Assembly (NCBI GenBank): GCA_021800805.1 | Contig: JAJYYR010000001.1 | Span: forward strand, 248,001-312,000 | Reading direction: 5' to 3' | Length of the DNA: 64,000 nt | DNA from: a bacterium | GTDB lineage: Bacteria; SZUA-79; Acidulodesulfobacterales; Acidulodesulfobacteraceae | Part shown: positions 1-15,176 of the stretch, piece by piece | Layout of the letters: every line of letters starts with the position of its first letter | Position numbering within the stretch: position 1 is the first letter of the stretch | Program-made: the position numbers and the translations under genes | Notes under the pieces: model-generated | What the model was told of the DNA's origin: nothing | What the model saw: the letters and a program-made list of their open reading frames with translations, nothing else | The model's database searches: none

Positions 1-2
1 TA

Positions 3-4509
<4,507 letters not shown>

Positions 4510-4527
4510 AAAAAAGCAAAAAATATG

Positions 4528-4556
4528 TTGACAAAAAATTAATTAAATATTAAAAT
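4528..4556 (+). promoter_or_regulatory. Sigma-70 promoter of the str/ribosomal operon
   Basis: A perfect TTGACA (4528-4533) is followed after exactly 17 bases by TAAAAT (4551-4556), one mismatch from the consensus -10. The predicted start of transcription, around 4563, leaves a leader of about 65 bases before rpsL. It lies in the only sizeable gap between rpoC and rplQ, so it probably drives the following ribosomal cluster, together with any read-through from rpoBC. No terminator is seen between rpoC and this element. Confidence 0.75.
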
Positions 4557-4627
4557 CTTTAATTCCACTAATTAATTATAAACATAAAATTGTAATTGTT
4601 AAATTTTAAAAAATAAAGGGAGTAAAA

Positions 4628-4999
4628 GTGCCGACCATAAATCAGTTAATCAGAAATGCAAGGAAAAAAGTCGCCAAAAAGACATCTTCTCCGGCATTAA
4701 AAGGTTCGCCTCAAAAAAGAGGAGTCTGCGTCAGGGTTTATACTACAACCCCTAAAAAACCTAACTCCGCTCTCAGAAAAGTGGCGAGGGTCAAATTAAC
4801 CAACGGAATGGAAGTTACTACATATATTCCGGGAGAAGGGCATAACCTACAAGAGCATTCGGTTGTTCTAATAAGAGGCGGAAGAGTAAAAGACTTGCCC
4901 GGCGTCAGGTATCATATAATAAGGGGAGCGCTTGACTGTGTGGGTGTTAATGGAAGAAAGCAAAGCAGGTCAAAGTACGGCACTAAAAGAGCCAAGTAA
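4628..4999 (+). CDS. rpsL: 30S ribosomal protein S12
   Basis: S12 of the small ribosomal subunit, 123 residues, the usual length. It sits at the decoding centre and helps control accuracy. The conserved loop [18 protein letters not shown] and the [13 protein letters not shown] segment are intact, with the lysines whose mutation gives streptomycin resistance in other bacteria in the wild-type state. The start is GTG, preceded by AAAGGGAG at 4615-4622; the PTINQL N terminus matches the family. It is the first gene of the str cluster, followed by rpsG after 64 bases. Confidence 0.98.
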   Translation: MPTINQLIRNARKKVAKKTSSPALKGSPQKRGVCVRVYTTTPKKPNSALRKVARVKLTNGMEVTTYIPGEGHNLQEHSVVLIRGGRVKDLPGVRYHIIRGALDCVGVNGRKQSRSKYGTKRAK

Positions 5000-5063
5000 A
5001 TAAAAGAAAAATAACAAAAAATAAAGCATAGAAAAATAACGTGTTAAAGTAAGGAGCGGAAAA

Positions 5064-5534
5064 TTGTCTCGAAGAAAAAGAGCTGTTAAAAGAGTCGTTG
5101 AAGGCGATCCAAAATTCAATGATAAAGTAGTGCAGAAGTTTTTAAATAAACTTATGTATGACGGAAAGAAAAGCATAAGTGAGAAAATATTTTATGGTTC
5201 TCTTGACATAATTTCCGAAAAAACCAAGGATGACGGATTTAGGATTTTTAAGCAGGCTATAGAAAACGTAAAGCCTGTTTTAGAAGTTAAAGCCAGAAGA
5301 ATCGGCGGCTCAAACTATCAGGTTCCGGTAGAGGTTAGAGCCGACAGAAGATTATATTTGGCAATCAGATGGATTATCGGTTATGCAAGGTCTAGAAGCG
5401 AGAAGTCAATGGAAGAAAACTTAGCTCTCGAAATATTGGATGCGGCAAACAATAGAGGCAGTTCAATTAAAAAGAAGGAGGATACTTTTAAAATGGCTGA
5501 AGCGAATAAAGCTTTTGCTCATTTTAAATGGTAA
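5064..5534 (+). CDS. rpsG: 30S ribosomal protein S7
   Basis: S7, 156 residues, nucleates folding of the 3' domain of 16S rRNA and contacts tRNA in the E site. The N terminus SRRKRAVKR, the [12 protein letters not shown] segment and [12 protein letters not shown] are typical. The start codon is TTG, fixed by the conserved N terminus and by AAGGAG at 5051-5056. It lies between rpsL and fusA; the gap to fusA is 11 bases, indicating cotranscription. Confidence 0.97.
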   Translation: MSRRKRAVKRVVEGDPKFNDKVVQKFLNKLMYDGKKSISEKIFYGSLDIISEKTKDDGFRIFKQAIENVKPVLEVKARRIGGSNYQVPVEVRADRRLYLAIRWIIGYARSRSEKSMEENLALEILDAANNRGSSIKKKEDTFKMAEANKAFAHFKW

Positions 5535-5545
5535 GAGGTTTATAA

Positions 5546-7627
5546 ATGGCAGATAAAATATCTCTAGACAAGACCAGAAATATAGGTATAATGGCGCACA
5601 TCGATGCCGGAAAAACAACTACTACCGAAAGAATTTTGTATTATACCGGAGTTAACTATAAGATAGGCGAGGTCCATGAAGGAACTGCCACTATGGATTG
5701 GATGGAGCAGGAACAGGAAAGAGGAATAACGATTACTTCTGCGGCAACGACATGTTTCTGGAAAAATCATAGAATAAATATAATAGACACCCCCGGTCAC
5801 GTCGATTTTACTATTGAAGTCGAGAGGTCTTTAAGGGTGTTAGACGGAGCCGTTGCGGTTTTTGACGGTGTTGCGGGTGTCGAACCCCAATCTGAAACTG
5901 TCTGGAGACAGGCAGATAAATATAAAGTGCCCAGGATATGCTTCGTCAATAAAATGGACAGAACCGGAGCAAATTATTACAGATGCGTCGATATGATAAG
6001 AACAAGGCTTAACGCAGTTCCCGTGGTTATGCAAATCCCCATGGGATTAGAGGAAAATTTTAAAGGCATTATCGATATAGCTAACATGAAAGCCTATTTA
6101 TACAAAGATGAAACTCTAGGCGCGGAATACGATATTATAGAAATCCCCGAAGAATATAAGGCTGATTCAAAAAAATATCATGATGAATTTATTGAAAGAG
6201 CGTGTGATTTTAACGATAGTTTAATGGAAAAATATTTAGCCGGCGAAGAAGTAGATGTTGAGTTGGCTAAAATTGCAATAAGACAGGCTGCTTTAGGATT
6301 TAAAGTAGTTCCTGTTTTTTGCGGTTCGGCTTTTAAAAATAAAGGGGTTCAACCGTTACTGGATGCAATAATAGATTATTTACCGTCTCCGCTTGATGTT
6401 CCACCGGTTACGGGAATAAATCCTAAAACCGAAAAAGAAGAAGTCAGGCATGCTTCGGACGACGAACCGTTTTCCGCTTTAGCATTTAAAATTGCATCGG
6501 ATCCTTATACCGGTCAGTTAACTTACATAAGAGTTTATTCGGGCATACTTGCTTCCGGTTCATATGTTTATAATTCCGTAAAAGATTCCAAGGAAAGAAT
6601 TGGACGGCTATTGAAAATGCATGCAAATAAAAAAGAAGAAATAAAAGAGGTGCACGCGGGCGATATAGCTGCAGCCGTCGGGTTAAGAAATACGACTACC
6701 GGAGATACTCTTTGCGATGAATCAAGCATTGTAGTTCTTGAATCTATGGAGTTTCCGGATCCGGTTATTTCGGTTGCAATAGAGCCAAAAACTAAAGCTG
6801 ATCAAGAAAAATTAGGTTTATCGCTTCAAAAATTGACCGTAGAAGATCCATCATTTAGAGTTAAAACCGATTTAGAAACAGGACAGACTATAATTTCAGG
6901 AATGGGCGAACTCCATCTTGAAATAATAGTCGATAGGTTGACCCGCGAGTTTAAGGTTGATGCAAATGTTGGCAAACCTCAGGTTGCATATAAAGAAACA
7001 ATTAATAAAAAAGTCGAATCGGAAGGTAAGTTTATACGCCAATCAGGCGGTAGAGGTCAATACGGACATGTTTGGCTTGAGATAGAACCGTTAGGGAAAG
7101 GCGCCGGATATGAATTCGTTAATAAAATTAAAGGCGGGGTTATTCCAGCCGAATATATACCGGCAATAAATAAAGGAGTTACCGAGGCTTTAACTACAGG
7201 CGTTTTAGCGGGTTATCCGGTAGTCGACGTTAAAGTATCGGTCTTTGACGGGTCTTTCCATGATGTGGATTCGTCGGAGATGGCCTTTAAAATTGCGGCT
7301 TCCATGTCGTTTAAAGATGGAGCTAAAAAAGCATCCCCGGCTCTTCTAGAACCTATAATGAAAGTAGAGGTTTTAGTGCCTGAAGAATTTATGGGCGACG
7401 TAATAGGGGATTTGAATTCAAGAAGAGGGAAGATTTTAAATTTAGAAGCCCGTGCAGGAATTCAGGTTATAAATGCCGAAGTTCCGTTAGCTCAAATGTT
7501 CGGTTATTCTACTGATTTAAGGTCAAAAACTCAGGGCAGAGCAAACTATACTATGGAATTTCTCAAATATGAGCAAGTGCCTAAGGTTATATCCGAAGAA
7601 ATTATAGCTAAATCGCAAGGTAAATAG
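5546..7627 (+). CDS. fusA: Elongation factor G
   Basis: GTPase that drives translocation of tRNA and mRNA on the ribosome; 693 residues, full length. The G1 loop [12 protein letters not shown] is at about 17-28, followed by the switch [10 protein letters not shown] and the base-specific NKMDR. Domains II to V follow, including the [14 protein letters not shown] stretch of domain IV and a C-terminal [14 protein letters not shown]. It sits in the normal str order rpsL-rpsG-fusA-tuf. The ribosome-binding site AGAGGT overlaps the end of rpsG, implying coupling. Confidence 0.98.
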   Translation: MADKISLDKTRNIGIMAHIDAGKTTTTERILYYTGVNYKIGEVHEGTATMDWMEQEQERGITITSAATTCFWKNHRINIIDTPGHVDFTIEVERSLRVLDGAVAVFDGVAGVEPQSETVWRQADKYKVPRICFVNKMDRTGANYYRCVDMIRTRLNAVPVVMQIPMGLEENFKGIIDIANMKAYLYKDETLGAEYDIIEIPEEYKADSKKYHDEFIERACDFNDSLMEKYLAGEEVDVELAKIAIRQAALGFKVVPVFCGSAFKNKGVQPLLDAIIDYLPSPLDVPPVTGINPKTEKEEVRHASDDEPFSALAFKIASDPYTGQLTYIRVYSGILASGSYVYNSVKDSKERIGRLLKMHANKKEEIKEVHAGDIAAAVGLRNTTTGDTLCDESSIVVLESMEFPDPVISVAIEPKTKADQEKLGLSLQKLTVEDPSFRVKTDLETGQTIISGMGELHLEIIVDRLTREFKVDANVGKPQVAYKETINKKVESEGKFIRQSGGRGQYGHVWLEIEPLGKGAGYEFVNKIKGGVIPAEYIPAINKGVTEALTTGVLAGYPVVDVKVSVFDGSFHDVDSSEMAFKIAASMSFKDGAKKASPALLEPIMKVEVLVPEEFMGDVIGDLNSRRGKILNLEARAGIQVINAEVPLAQMFGYSTDLRSKTQGRANYTMEFLKYEQVPKVISEEIIAKSQGK

Positions 7628-7647
7628 ATACTATTAGGAGGAACTAA

Positions 7648-8838
7648 ATGTCCAAAGAGAAATTTGACAGATCAAAGCCGCATGTCAACATAGGAACCAT
7701 AGGTCACGTCGACCACGGCAAAACAACATTAACCGCTGCCATCACTAAGGTTCTTGCTAGAAAAGGACAGGCTACTTTTAAATCATACGATCAGATAGAC
7801 AATGCGCCTGAAGAAAGGGAAAGAGGCATTACTATAGCGACTTCCCATGTAGAATATCAAACCGATAAAAGACATTATGCTCACGTAGATTGTCCGGGTC
7901 ATGCCGACTACGTAAAGAATATGATAACCGGAGCGGCTCAGATGGACGGAGCCATACTCGTAGTTTCCGCCGCAGACGGTCCTATGCCTCAAACCCGCGA
8001 GCATATACTATTAGCCCGTCAGGTAGGAGTTCCCTATATAGTGGTATTCTTAAACAAGGTTGATATGGTTGACGATCCCGAACTTTTAGAGCTTGTCGAA
8101 CTTGAAGTAAGGGAGCTTTTAACCTCCTATAACTTCCCGGGAGACACCGTCCCCGTTATAAAAGGTTCCGCCCTTAAAGCTCTTGAAGCCGAAGGCGACA
8201 ACGAATGGACTCAAAAGATAGTCGACCTTATGAACGCGGTAGACGAATATATACCGGTTCCGAAAAGAGACATAGATAAACCCTTCCTTATGCCCGTCGA
8301 AGACGTATTTTCCATCTCCGGCAGAGGAACTGTCGCAACGGGCAGGGTTGAAAGAGGTATAGTAAAAGTCGGAGAAGAAGTAGAGCTCGTAGGAATACTT
8401 CCCACATCCAAGACAGTGGTAACCGGCGTAGAAATGTTCAGAAAACTTCTTGACGAAGGTCAGGCGGGAGACAACATAGGCGTTCTTTTAAGAGGCAAAA
8501 AAAGAGAAGAAATAGAAAGAGGTATGGTTTTAGCCAAACCCGGCTCTATAACTCCGCATAAAAAGTTTAAAGTTGAAGCTTACATACTTACCAAAGAAGA
8601 AGGCGGACGTCATACCCCGTTCTTTAACGGTTATCGTCCCCAGTTTTATTTCAGGACTACGGATGTTACCGGAGTCTGCACTCTGCCTGAAGGTATCGAA
8701 ATGGTAATGCCAGGCGATAACGTGGCAATGACCGTAGAGCTTATAACTCCAATCGCCGCCGAAAAGGAACTCAGGTTCGCGATAAGGGAAGGCGGTCACA
8801 CGGTTGGAGCAGGCGTTATAACAGAAGTTATAGAGTAA
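7648..8838 (+). CDS. tuf: Elongation factor Tu
   Basis: GTPase that brings aminoacyl-tRNA to the ribosome; 396 residues. The P-loop [14 protein letters not shown] is at about 19-32, [12 protein letters not shown] is switch II, and NKVDMVDD is the guanine-specificity loop. Domains 2 and 3 follow with [14 protein letters not shown] and [21 protein letters not shown] clear TAGGAGGA precedes the ATG. The gene uses visibly more C- and G-ending codons than the genes beside it, fitting very high expression or gene conversion with a second tuf copy, which is not in this window. Confidence 0.98.
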   Translation: MSKEKFDRSKPHVNIGTIGHVDHGKTTLTAAITKVLARKGQATFKSYDQIDNAPEERERGITIATSHVEYQTDKRHYAHVDCPGHADYVKNMITGAAQMDGAILVVSAADGPMPQTREHILLARQVGVPYIVVFLNKVDMVDDPELLELVELEVRELLTSYNFPGDTVPVIKGSALKALEAEGDNEWTQKIVDLMNAVDEYIPVPKRDIDKPFLMPVEDVFSISGRGTVATGRVERGIVKVGEEVELVGILPTSKTVVTGVEMFRKLLDEGQAGDNIGVLLRGKKREEIERGMVLAKPGSITPHKKFKVEAYILTKEEGGRHTPFFNGYRPQFYFRTTDVTGVCTLPEGIEMVMPGDNVAMTVELITPIAAEKELRFAIREGGHTVGAGVITEVIE

Positions 8839-8885
8839 TCTAATAAAAAACAAAGAAACGGAAAAAGGGGTCATAGAAAATAAAG

Positions 8886-9197
8886 ATGGAAATTCAAAAA
8901 ATAAGGATTAGGCTGAAAGCATACGATCATCGTTTATTGGATCAATCAGTAACGGAAATAGTTGAAACTGCAAAACTTACCGGTTCTAAAATTAGCGGAC
9001 CTATTCCGTTGCCGACTAAAATAAATAAGTATTGCGTTTTGCGTTCTCCGCATGTAGATAAGAAGTCGAGAGAAGAGTTCGAGATGAGAACGCATAAAAG
9101 GATCATTGATTTACTTGAGCCTAATCAGGCAACCATCGATGCGTTAATGAAATTAGATTTATCTTCGGGTATAGATGTCGATATTAAGCAGATTTAA
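8886..9197 (+). CDS. rpsJ: 30S ribosomal protein S10
   Basis: S10, 103 residues, a small-subunit head protein and the NusB partner in transcription antitermination. Conserved features are [16 protein letters not shown] at the start, [31 protein letters not shown] in the middle (the long loop) and [16 protein letters not shown] at the end. It opens the S10 cluster only 47 bases after tuf, with no terminator or clear promoter in between, so the str and S10 clusters probably form one transcript. Confidence 0.97.
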   Translation: MEIQKIRIRLKAYDHRLLDQSVTEIVETAKLTGSKISGPIPLPTKINKYCVLRSPHVDKKSREEFEMRTHKRIIDLLEPNQATIDALMKLDLSSGIDVDIKQI

Positions 9198-9220
9198 TTG
9201 AATCTTGGAGTATTAAAATT

Positions 9221-9868
9221 ATGATAAAAGCATTAATAGGAAAAAAGATTGGGATGACGCAAATATTCAATCAGGAAGGTATGATTATTCCCGTCACGGT
9301 TATTAAGGCAGGACCATGTATCGTAGTTGGGAAAAAGATTAAACAGTCGGATGGATATGATGCATTACAAATGGGTTTTGAAGAAGCAAAATCGTTTAGA
9401 TTAAAAAAGCCTATTCTAGGAAAGTTTTCAAAAAATAACATAACGCCTTTAAAAGTTTTAAAAGAATTTAGGGATTCGGAAATAGACGGCGTAAATATTG
9501 GCGACGTTATAGATATCTCTATATTTAACGATGTGCAATCCGTATCTATAAGCGGTATTTCAAAAGGAAAAGGCTATCAGGGAGTTGTTAAAAGATGGGG
9601 TTTTTCAGGCGGCAGAGACACGCACGGTTCAAATTTTCACAGGGCTCCCGGGTCAATAGGACAGTCGTCTTATCCGTCAAAAGTATTTAAAGGTTTAAAA
9701 ATGCCCGGACATATGGGAATGGACAAAAAAACCGTTTTAAATTTAAAAGTGGTTAAGATTGATAATAGTGAAAATCTTATGTATGTTAAAGGCGCGGTTC
9801 CGGGAGCTAATAACAACATTATTTATATATATGCCGCGGATAAATCCGGAAGAAAATTACATAAGTAA
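9221..9868 (+). CDS. rplC: 50S ribosomal protein L3
   Basis: L3, 215 residues, one of the first proteins to bind 23S rRNA; its central loop reaches the peptidyl transferase centre. The N terminus IKALIGKKIGMTQIF, the KGKGYQGVVKRWGFSGG segment and the loop HGSNFHRAPGSIGQSS are typical of the family. It is second in the S10 cluster, between rpsJ and rplD, at the expected place. Confidence 0.97.
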   Translation: MIKALIGKKIGMTQIFNQEGMIIPVTVIKAGPCIVVGKKIKQSDGYDALQMGFEEAKSFRLKKPILGKFSKNNITPLKVLKEFRDSEIDGVNIGDVIDISIFNDVQSVSISGISKGKGYQGVVKRWGFSGGRDTHGSNFHRAPGSIGQSSYPSKVFKGLKMPGHMGMDKKTVLNLKVVKIDNSENLMYVKGAVPGANNNIIYIYAADKSGRKLHK

Positions 9869-9905
9869 AAATAATTTTTTAATTTAAAAACAGGGATTTA
9901 TTATA

Positions 9906-10541
9906 ATGTCTGAAAGCACAAACGTAATAAACATTAGCAACAAAAATGCCGGAAGTATTTCATTAAATGAAGAAATATATTCATATCCCGTCAAGGAAGT
10001 TTTAATAAAAGAATTTGTTTTATTGACTCTTGCTAATAAAAGGTTGGGATTGGCTTCTACAAAAAATAGGAAGATAGTTTCCGGCGGCGGAATTAAGCCG
10101 TGGAAACAGAAAGGAACCGGAAGAGCGAGAGCCGGATCTACTAGATCTCCTTTGTGGAAAGGCGGCGGAACAATTTTTGGACCTACAAACGAAAGAAATT
10201 ATAAAAAAGATATGCCCAAGAAAGCCAGAAAAGCGGCTGTCAAATCTGCTCTATCATATTTATTGAAAGAAGGGCGTCTTATTTTCATAGAGGATTTCGA
10301 ACTTTCAAATATTAAAACAAAAGAAATGAAGTTGATATTTGATAATCTCGGAATAAAAAAGGGATTGTTGATATTGCCGTCATTAAATACAGACGACAAA
10401 ATAGTTAAATCAACAAGGAATCTAATGAATTACAAAGCTACTAACGTAAATCTGCTAAATATTGTAGATTTGTTAAAATACGAAAAAGTGATGGTTACGG
10501 TTAAAGCTAACGAAGAACTTGAGAGGAATCTTGCATTATGA
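9906..10541 (+). CDS. rplD: 50S ribosomal protein L4
   Basis: L4, 211 residues, lines the narrow part of the peptide exit tunnel. In E. coli it also represses its own operon; whether it does so here is not visible. The family core is clear: RKIVSGGGIKPWKQKGTGRARAG, SPLWKGGGTIFGP and MPKKARKAAVKSALS. The N terminus has a slightly long, serine- and asparagine-rich stretch. The stop overlaps the rplW start by four bases (ATGA), so the two are translationally coupled. Confidence 0.96.
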   Translation: MSESTNVINISNKNAGSISLNEEIYSYPVKEVLIKEFVLLTLANKRLGLASTKNRKIVSGGGIKPWKQKGTGRARAGSTRSPLWKGGGTIFGPTNERNYKKDMPKKARKAAVKSALSYLLKEGRLIFIEDFELSNIKTKEMKLIFDNLGIKKGLLILPSLNTDDKIVKSTRNLMNYKATNVNLLNIVDLLKYEKVMVTVKANEELERNLAL

Positions 10542-10825
10542 AAGAATTAAATACTGCTATAGAAAGAGCGGTTCAATCCGAAAAAAGCCTAAAAATTAGA
10601 GAGATAAATAATACTTATGTCTTTAGCGTTAATAAAGATGCAAATAAAAAAGACATTAAAGACGCGGTAGAAAAGTATTTTAACGTTAAAGTAGATGACG
10701 TCAATACCGTAATTACCAGAGGAAAATTTAGAAGGGTCGGTAAATATACGGGGAAATTACCTAACGTTAAAAAGGCTTATGTAAAACTTAAAGAAGGACA
10801 GAGGATATCTGCCTTAGAAGTATAA
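10538..10825 (+). CDS. rplW: 50S ribosomal protein L23
   Basis: L23, 95 residues, sits at the exit of the peptide tunnel, where trigger factor and signal recognition particle dock. It shows the family pattern [43 protein letters not shown] and [17 protein letters not shown]. The TAIE start replaces the more usual IIxPxxTEK, a mild divergence. It overlaps rplD by four bases and precedes rplB by 16. Confidence 0.95.
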   Translation: MKELNTAIERAVQSEKSLKIREINNTYVFSVNKDANKKDIKDAVEKYFNVKVDDVNTVITRGKFRRVGKYTGKLPNVKKAYVKLKEGQRISALEV

Positions 10826-10841
10826 TCGGGAGAAAAGAACG

Positions 10842-11669
10842 ATGCCATTAAAAAAATATAAACCTACGACAAGCACAAGAAGATTCCAAACCGTTTCCGA
10901 TTTTTCTGAAATTACGCGTGATTTTCCGGAAAAAAGTCTTCTTGCAAAATATAAAAAAAATGCAGGAAGAAACAATAACGGCAGAATTACTACACGGCAT
11001 CAGGGAGGAGGGCATAAAAGAAGATATAGAATTATCGATTTTAAAAGGGATAAAAGAGAAGTGCCTGCCCGCGTAATCGAGATAGAATACGATCCAAATA
11101 GGTCGGCGAGAATTGCTTTGTTAAGCTATATAGACGGCGAAAAAAGGTATATATTATGTCCTGTCGGTTTAAAAAAAGGCGACAGCGTTATATCGTCGGA
11201 AAAGGCTGATATACAGCCCGGCAACTGTATTCCTTTATTCAATATTCCGGTTGGAACGATGATACATAATATTGAAATGAAACCCAACTCCGGAGGAAAA
11301 CTTGTCCGAAGTGCAGGAACTTATGCGGAACTTCTTGGAAGGGACGGAGGATATGCCCAGATTAAAATGCCTTCCGGAGAATTTAGGATAGTGCCGGAAA
11401 AATGTTGCGCTACTATAGGACAAATCGGTAATATCGAACATGAAAACATAAGCATCGGTAAGGCGGGAAGGTCCAGATGGCTCGGTATAAGGCCTTCGGT
11501 AAGGGGCGTTGCGATGAATCCTATCGACCATCCGCACGGCGGAGGCGAAGGCAAGACTTCAGGCGGACGTCATCCCGTTACGCCATGGGGTGTTCCGACT
11601 AAAGGATATAAAACTAGAAAAAATAAACAAACATCTAAATATATTATATCAAGAAGAAAGGGAAGATAA
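10842..11669 (+). CDS. rplB: 50S ribosomal protein L2
   Basis: L2, 275 residues, a core protein needed for subunit joining and the peptidyl transferase centre. The signature region is complete: [18 protein letters not shown] near the N terminus and [17 protein letters not shown] near the C terminus, including the essential histidine. Length and order (rplW-rplB-rpsS) are standard. The tail [21 protein letters not shown] is basic, as expected. Confidence 0.98.
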   Translation: MPLKKYKPTTSTRRFQTVSDFSEITRDFPEKSLLAKYKKNAGRNNNGRITTRHQGGGHKRRYRIIDFKRDKREVPARVIEIEYDPNRSARIALLSYIDGEKRYILCPVGLKKGDSVISSEKADIQPGNCIPLFNIPVGTMIHNIEMKPNSGGKLVRSAGTYAELLGRDGGYAQIKMPSGEFRIVPEKCCATIGQIGNIEHENISIGKAGRSRWLGIRPSVRGVAMNPIDHPHGGGEGKTSGGRHPVTPWGVPTKGYKTRKNKQTSKYIISRRKGR

Positions 11670-11710
11670 TCCTTATAAAATGTTAATTATATAAATTAGG
11701 AGAATTAAAG

Positions 11711-12010
11711 TTGGCTAGGTCTATAAAAAAAGGTCCTTTTTCCGACAAATCGCTTTTGGAAAAAGTTGAAAAGGCATTTGATTCCAACGACAAAAAAATA
11801 ATTAAGACATGGTCTAGAAGGTCAACAATAATACCTTCGATGGTTGGGTTTACTTTTGCCGTCCATAACGGCAAGAAGTTTATTCCGGTCTTTGTAAGCG
11901 AAAATATGGTAGGACATAAGCTTGGCGAGTTTAGCGCCACAAGAACTTTTACTATGCATTCAGGGGATAGAAAGGCAAAGGTTAAAACCGGCGGTTCGTC
12001 CTCAAAATAA
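11711..12010 (+). CDS. rpsS: 30S ribosomal protein S19
   Basis: S19, 99 residues, in the head of the small subunit beside S13. The start is TTG, fixed by the near-invariant N terminus ARSIKKGPF and by AGGAG a few bases upstream. The [15 protein letters not shown] motif near the end matches the family consensus. It lies between rplB and rplV as in other S10 clusters. Confidence 0.97.
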   Translation: MARSIKKGPFSDKSLLEKVEKAFDSNDKKIIKTWSRRSTIIPSMVGFTFAVHNGKKFIPVFVSENMVGHKLGEFSATRTFTMHSGDRKAKVKTGGSSSK

Positions 12011-12027
12011 ACAAAAAGGGGTAGAAA

Positions 12028-12360
12028 ATGGAGTTTAAAGCAGAAGCAAAATATATCAAAGTGTCTCCACAAAAAGCAAGGTTAGTGGTAGATTTAATCA
12101 GGGGAAAAAAGGTTTACGACGCCATCAATATATTAAAGTTTACTAAAAAGAAATCCGCTAATCCGGTTTATAAGCTTTTAAAATCTGCTCTGGCAAATGC
12201 ATTATCGACCGGAAGGATTGACGTGGATAACCTTATTGTTAGAAAAATAAACGTTGATATGTCTTTGTCTATAAAAAGGCTTATGCCTAAAGCTATGGGC
12301 CGCGGAGCAACTATTAAAAAACGAATGAGCAATATAAAAATAGTTCTTGAAGAAATTTAA
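12028..12360 (+). CDS. rplV: 50S ribosomal protein L22
   Basis: L22, 110 residues, lines the exit tunnel opposite L4. The N-terminal AKYIKVSPQKARLVVDLIRGKKV and the C-terminal hairpin region RLMPKAMGRGATIKKRMSNI are typical. It sits between rpsS and rpsC with short gaps of 17 and 14 bases, and belongs to the same transcript. Confidence 0.97.
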   Translation: MEFKAEAKYIKVSPQKARLVVDLIRGKKVYDAINILKFTKKKSANPVYKLLKSALANALSTGRIDVDNLIVRKINVDMSLSIKRLMPKAMGRGATIKKRMSNIKIVLEEI

Positions 12361-12374
12361 AACGGAGGTAGATT

Positions 12375-13010
12375 TTGGGGCAGAAAGTTAATCCAATCGG
12401 ACTTAGAATCGGAATCAATAAAACATGGGATTCCGGGTGGTATAGCGATAGAAATTATGCAAAATTTTTACATGCGGATTTGAAAATTAGAGAATTTTTA
12501 AAGAAAAAGCTTTATTCGGCAGGGATATCCAAAATCAATATAGGTAGAAAAGCCGAAAAATTAATTATCGATATATTTGCCGCAAGGCCCGGAATAATTT
12601 ACGGGAAAAAAGGTTCGTCGGAATTTGATAACATTAAAACCGGCGTTGCAAGGATTAATAAAATAAAAGTCAAGGATATCGAAATAAATATAATAGAAGT
12701 TAAAAAACCTGAATTGGATTCAGTTTTAGTAGCAGAAAGCATAGCATCCCAGCTTGAGAAAAGGATTGCATTTAAAAGGGCAATGAAAAAAAGCGTCACT
12801 ATGGCATTGAAGAGCGGGGCGAAAGGTATTAAAATAACATGCGGCGGAAGATTAGCCGGCGCTGAAATAGCCAGAACGGAATGGTATCGCGAGGGAAGAG
12901 TTCCGCTTCATACATTGAGAGCCGATATAGACTACGGTACTTCGGAGGCTAATACTACTTACGGAAAGATAGGCGTGAAAGTCTGGATATATAAAAGAGA
13001 CGTATTATAA
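12375..13010 (+). CDS. rpsC: 30S ribosomal protein S3
   Basis: S3, 211 residues, forms part of the mRNA entry channel. The start is TTG, fixed by the invariant [13 protein letters not shown] terminus and by GGAGGT at 12364-12369. A KH-type RNA-binding region is in the middle (around [19 protein letters not shown]). The C-terminal part carries the [46 protein letters not shown] block typical of bacterial S3. Confidence 0.97.
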   Translation: MGQKVNPIGLRIGINKTWDSGWYSDRNYAKFLHADLKIREFLKKKLYSAGISKINIGRKAEKLIIDIFAARPGIIYGKKGSSEFDNIKTGVARINKIKVKDIEINIIEVKKPELDSVLVAESIASQLEKRIAFKRAMKKSVTMALKSGAKGIKITCGGRLAGAEIARTEWYREGRVPLHTLRADIDYGTSEANTTYGKIGVKVWIYKRDVL

Positions 13011-13044
13011 TTAAAAAATAAAGGAAAGCAAAAGGTGAACAATT

Positions 13045-13458
13045 ATGTTGATGCCCGCTAAAACAAAATATAGGAAACAGATGAAGGGTAGAATGAGAGG
13101 AAAGGCTACCCGCGGAAATGCGCTTGCGTTTGGCGATTACGGATTAAAAGTAATAGAATGCGGTTATATAACTGCCAGACAAATAGAAGCGGCAAGAATC
13201 GCGATGACCAGATTTGTAAAAAGAGGGGGCAAAGTCTGGATAAGAATTTTTCCTGATAAGCCTATAACAAAAAAACCGGCTGAAACCAGAATGGGTAAAG
13301 GAAAAGGATCGGTAGAAGAATGGGTATGCGTTGCAAGACCGGGATTAGTTTTATACGAAATGGAAGGAATCCCCAAAGAAGTTGCTCAGGAAGCGTTAAG
13401 ATTAGCATCTCATAAACTGCCCCTTAAGACTATATTTATAGAGAGAGGAGAATTCTAA
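13045..13458 (+). CDS. rplP: 50S ribosomal protein L16
   Basis: L16, 137 residues, near the A-site tRNA elbow. The [19 protein letters not shown] start matches the family MLMPKRTKYRKxxKGR. The ATG at 13045 is preceded by AAGGTGA, so the earlier of the two possible methionines is preferred. The motif [22 protein letters not shown] in the middle is diagnostic. It is followed directly by rpmC. Confidence 0.97.
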   Translation: MLMPAKTKYRKQMKGRMRGKATRGNALAFGDYGLKVIECGYITARQIEAARIAMTRFVKRGGKVWIRIFPDKPITKKPAETRMGKGKGSVEEWVCVARPGLVLYEMEGIPKEVAQEALRLASHKLPLKTIFIERGEF

Positions 13459-13462
13459 ATCT

Positions 13463-13663
13463 ATGAAATTTAAAGAATTAAATACAATGAACAATGAAGA
13501 ACTTAAGGTGAAAGAGTCGGATTTTAGAAAAGAAATATTTAATCTTATAGTTCAAAAATCGGTCGGCTCGTTAGAAAATCCTAAGAGAATTCAGGCGGTG
13601 AAAAGATCTATCGCCAGAATTAAAACGATTTTAAACAATAGGAAGCAGGAGATAAAACTATGA
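13463..13663 (+). CDS. rpmC: 50S ribosomal protein L29
   Basis: L29, 66 residues, a two-helix protein next to L23 at the tunnel exit. It begins [14 protein letters not shown] and has the family pattern of a long amphipathic helix followed by [19 protein letters not shown]. The start is four bases after rplP and the stop overlaps the rpsQ start by four bases (ATGA), giving coupling on the downstream side. Confidence 0.94.
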   Translation: MKFKELNTMNNEELKVKESDFRKEIFNLIVQKSVGSLENPKRIQAVKRSIARIKTILNNRKQEIKL

Positions 13664-13890
13664 AGAAAACATTAACGGGCGTCGTAACTTCGGATAAAAT
13701 GAATAAAACAAGAGTCGTCGAAGTATCGGATATCGTAAAGCATCCTGTTTATAAAAAATATGTAAAAAAGGTTAAAAAATTTAAAATTCACGACGAAAAC
13801 AATATTGCGCATATAGGGGATAAAGTTTTATTTATAGAAACGCGTCCTTTATCTAAAGATAAAAGATGGAATCTTAAGAAGGTTCTTTAA
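13660..13890 (+). CDS. rpsQ: 30S ribosomal protein S17
   Basis: S17, 76 residues, an early 16S rRNA-binding OB-fold protein. The family pattern is present: [16 protein letters not shown] at the start, then [21 protein letters not shown] and [19 protein letters not shown]. It starts inside the end of rpmC, so translation is probably coupled. Length is slightly short but within range. Confidence 0.96.
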   Translation: MKKTLTGVVTSDKMNKTRVVEVSDIVKHPVYKKYVKKVKKFKIHDENNIAHIGDKVLFIETRPLSKDKRWNLKKVL

Positions 13891-13918
13891 TATAATTTAA
13901 TTACATGAGGCTATAACA

Positions 13919-14287
13919 ATGATCCAAATGCAGACAGTTTTAAAATCCGCCGACAATTCGGGCGCAAAAAAGCTTATGTGTATTAAAGTTCTTGGAGGTT
14001 CCAAAAGGAAATATGCAGGAATCGGCGATATAATAGTTGTTTCTATAAAAGAAGCTATTCCAAATTCCAAGGTCAAAAAGGGGGACGTTTCAAAAGCGGT
14101 TATCGTCCGAACGGTTAAAGAAGTGAAGCGTCCGGATGGAAGTTACATAAGATTTGATAATAATTCAGCAGTTTTAATAAACAATCAAAATGAACCTATA
14201 GGTACTCGTATTTTTGGCCCCGTAGCAAGAGAATTAAGAGCAAAAAAATTTATGAGAATTATTTCCTTAGCGCCGGAGGTTCTATAA
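13919..14287 (+). CDS. rplN: 50S ribosomal protein L14
   Basis: L14, 122 residues, the canonical length, at the subunit interface. The start [27 protein letters not shown] is very close to consensus. [22 protein letters not shown] and the C-terminal [19 protein letters not shown] are also typical. It opens the stretch often called the spc operon; the start of rplX follows one base after the stop. Confidence 0.98.
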   Translation: MIQMQTVLKSADNSGAKKLMCIKVLGGSKRKYAGIGDIIVVSIKEAIPNSKVKKGDVSKAVIVRTVKEVKRPDGSYIRFDNNSAVLINNQNEPIGTRIFGPVARELRAKKFMRIISLAPEVL

Positions 14288-14288
14288 T

Positions 14289-14603
14289 ATGACCATAAAA
14301 TTAAAAAAGAACGATAATGTACTGGTTTTAGCAGGAAAAGAAAAAGGAAAATCCGGTAAAATTATTCGGGTAGATAGAGAGAAGAATAGAGTTTTTATCG
14401 AAAAGGTAAATATGATAAAAAGACATATTAAACCTAAAAGCGCACAAGAGCCGGGAGGCATAATAGATAAAGAAGCCTCGGTAAATATTTCTAATGTAGG
14501 TTTAATTTGCCCCAAATGTAAAAAAGCCGTGAAGTTTTCAATTAATATTGACGATAAAGGGAAAAAAGTAAGAATCTGCAAAAAATGCGGATCCGAAGTT
14601 TAA
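14289..14603 (+). CDS. rplX: 50S ribosomal protein L24
   Basis: L24, 104 residues, an assembly initiator on 23S rRNA. An N-terminal KOW motif (KLKKNDNVLVLAGKEKGKSGKI) is followed by IEKVNMIKRHIKP, typical of the family. The C-terminal half has two Cys pairs, CPKC and CKKC, which could bind zinc; some bacterial L24 proteins keep such a site and E. coli L24 lacks it. The start is one base after the rplN stop. Confidence 0.96.
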   Translation: MTIKLKKNDNVLVLAGKEKGKSGKIIRVDREKNRVFIEKVNMIKRHIKPKSAQEPGGIIDKEASVNISNVGLICPKCKKAVKFSINIDDKGKKVRICKKCGSEV

Positions 14604-14621
14604 TTTTTGGAGGATTGAAAA

Positions 14622-15164
14622 TTGTCATCAAGATATAAAGAATTTTATAAAAATGAAGTAGTGCCTAAATTAGTTAAAGAAACAGGTTATAAAAATATAA
14701 ACCAAATACCTAAATTAAAAAAAATAGTTATCAATATGGGTTTAGGAGAAGCAACTTCAAATTCGAAAATAATCGAGCAGTCCGTTGCCGAACTGACTAA
14801 AATTGCCGGTCAGAAACCCGTCGTAGCAAAAGCGAAAAAGTCTATTGCCGCTTTTAAATTAAAAGAAAATCAAGAAATAGGCTGTTTTGTTACCTTAAGA
14901 AACGATAAAATGTATGATTTTTTTGATAAACTTGTCAATATATCTCTTCCAAGAGTGAGGGATTTTAAGGGTATTTCTAAAAAGGCATTTGACGGACGCG
15001 GAAACTATACTCTGGGAGTTAAGGAGCAGGTTATATTTCCGGAAATTAGTTACGAACTTATCGAGAAAATTAAAGGTATGAATATAACAATAGTTACTTC
15101 TGCAAAAAATAATGAAGACGGATTTAAACTTTTGAAAAGTTTTAATTTTCCGTTTAGAAATTAG
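14622..15164 (+). CDS. rplE: 50S ribosomal protein L5
   Basis: L5, 180 residues, binds 5S rRNA in the central protuberance. The core [13 protein letters not shown], the block [21 protein letters not shown] and the [11 protein letters not shown] stretch are diagnostic. The start is read as TTG, preceded by GGAGG at about 14609-14613. It is followed after 12 bases by rpsN, the normal order. Confidence 0.97.
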   Translation: MSSRYKEFYKNEVVPKLVKETGYKNINQIPKLKKIVINMGLGEATSNSKIIEQSVAELTKIAGQKPVVAKAKKSIAAFKLKENQEIGCFVTLRNDKMYDFFDKLVNISLPRVRDFKGISKKAFDGRGNYTLGVKEQVIFPEISYELIEKIKGMNITIVTSAKNNEDGFKLLKSFNFPFRN

Positions 15165-15176
15165 GAGATACGATAT

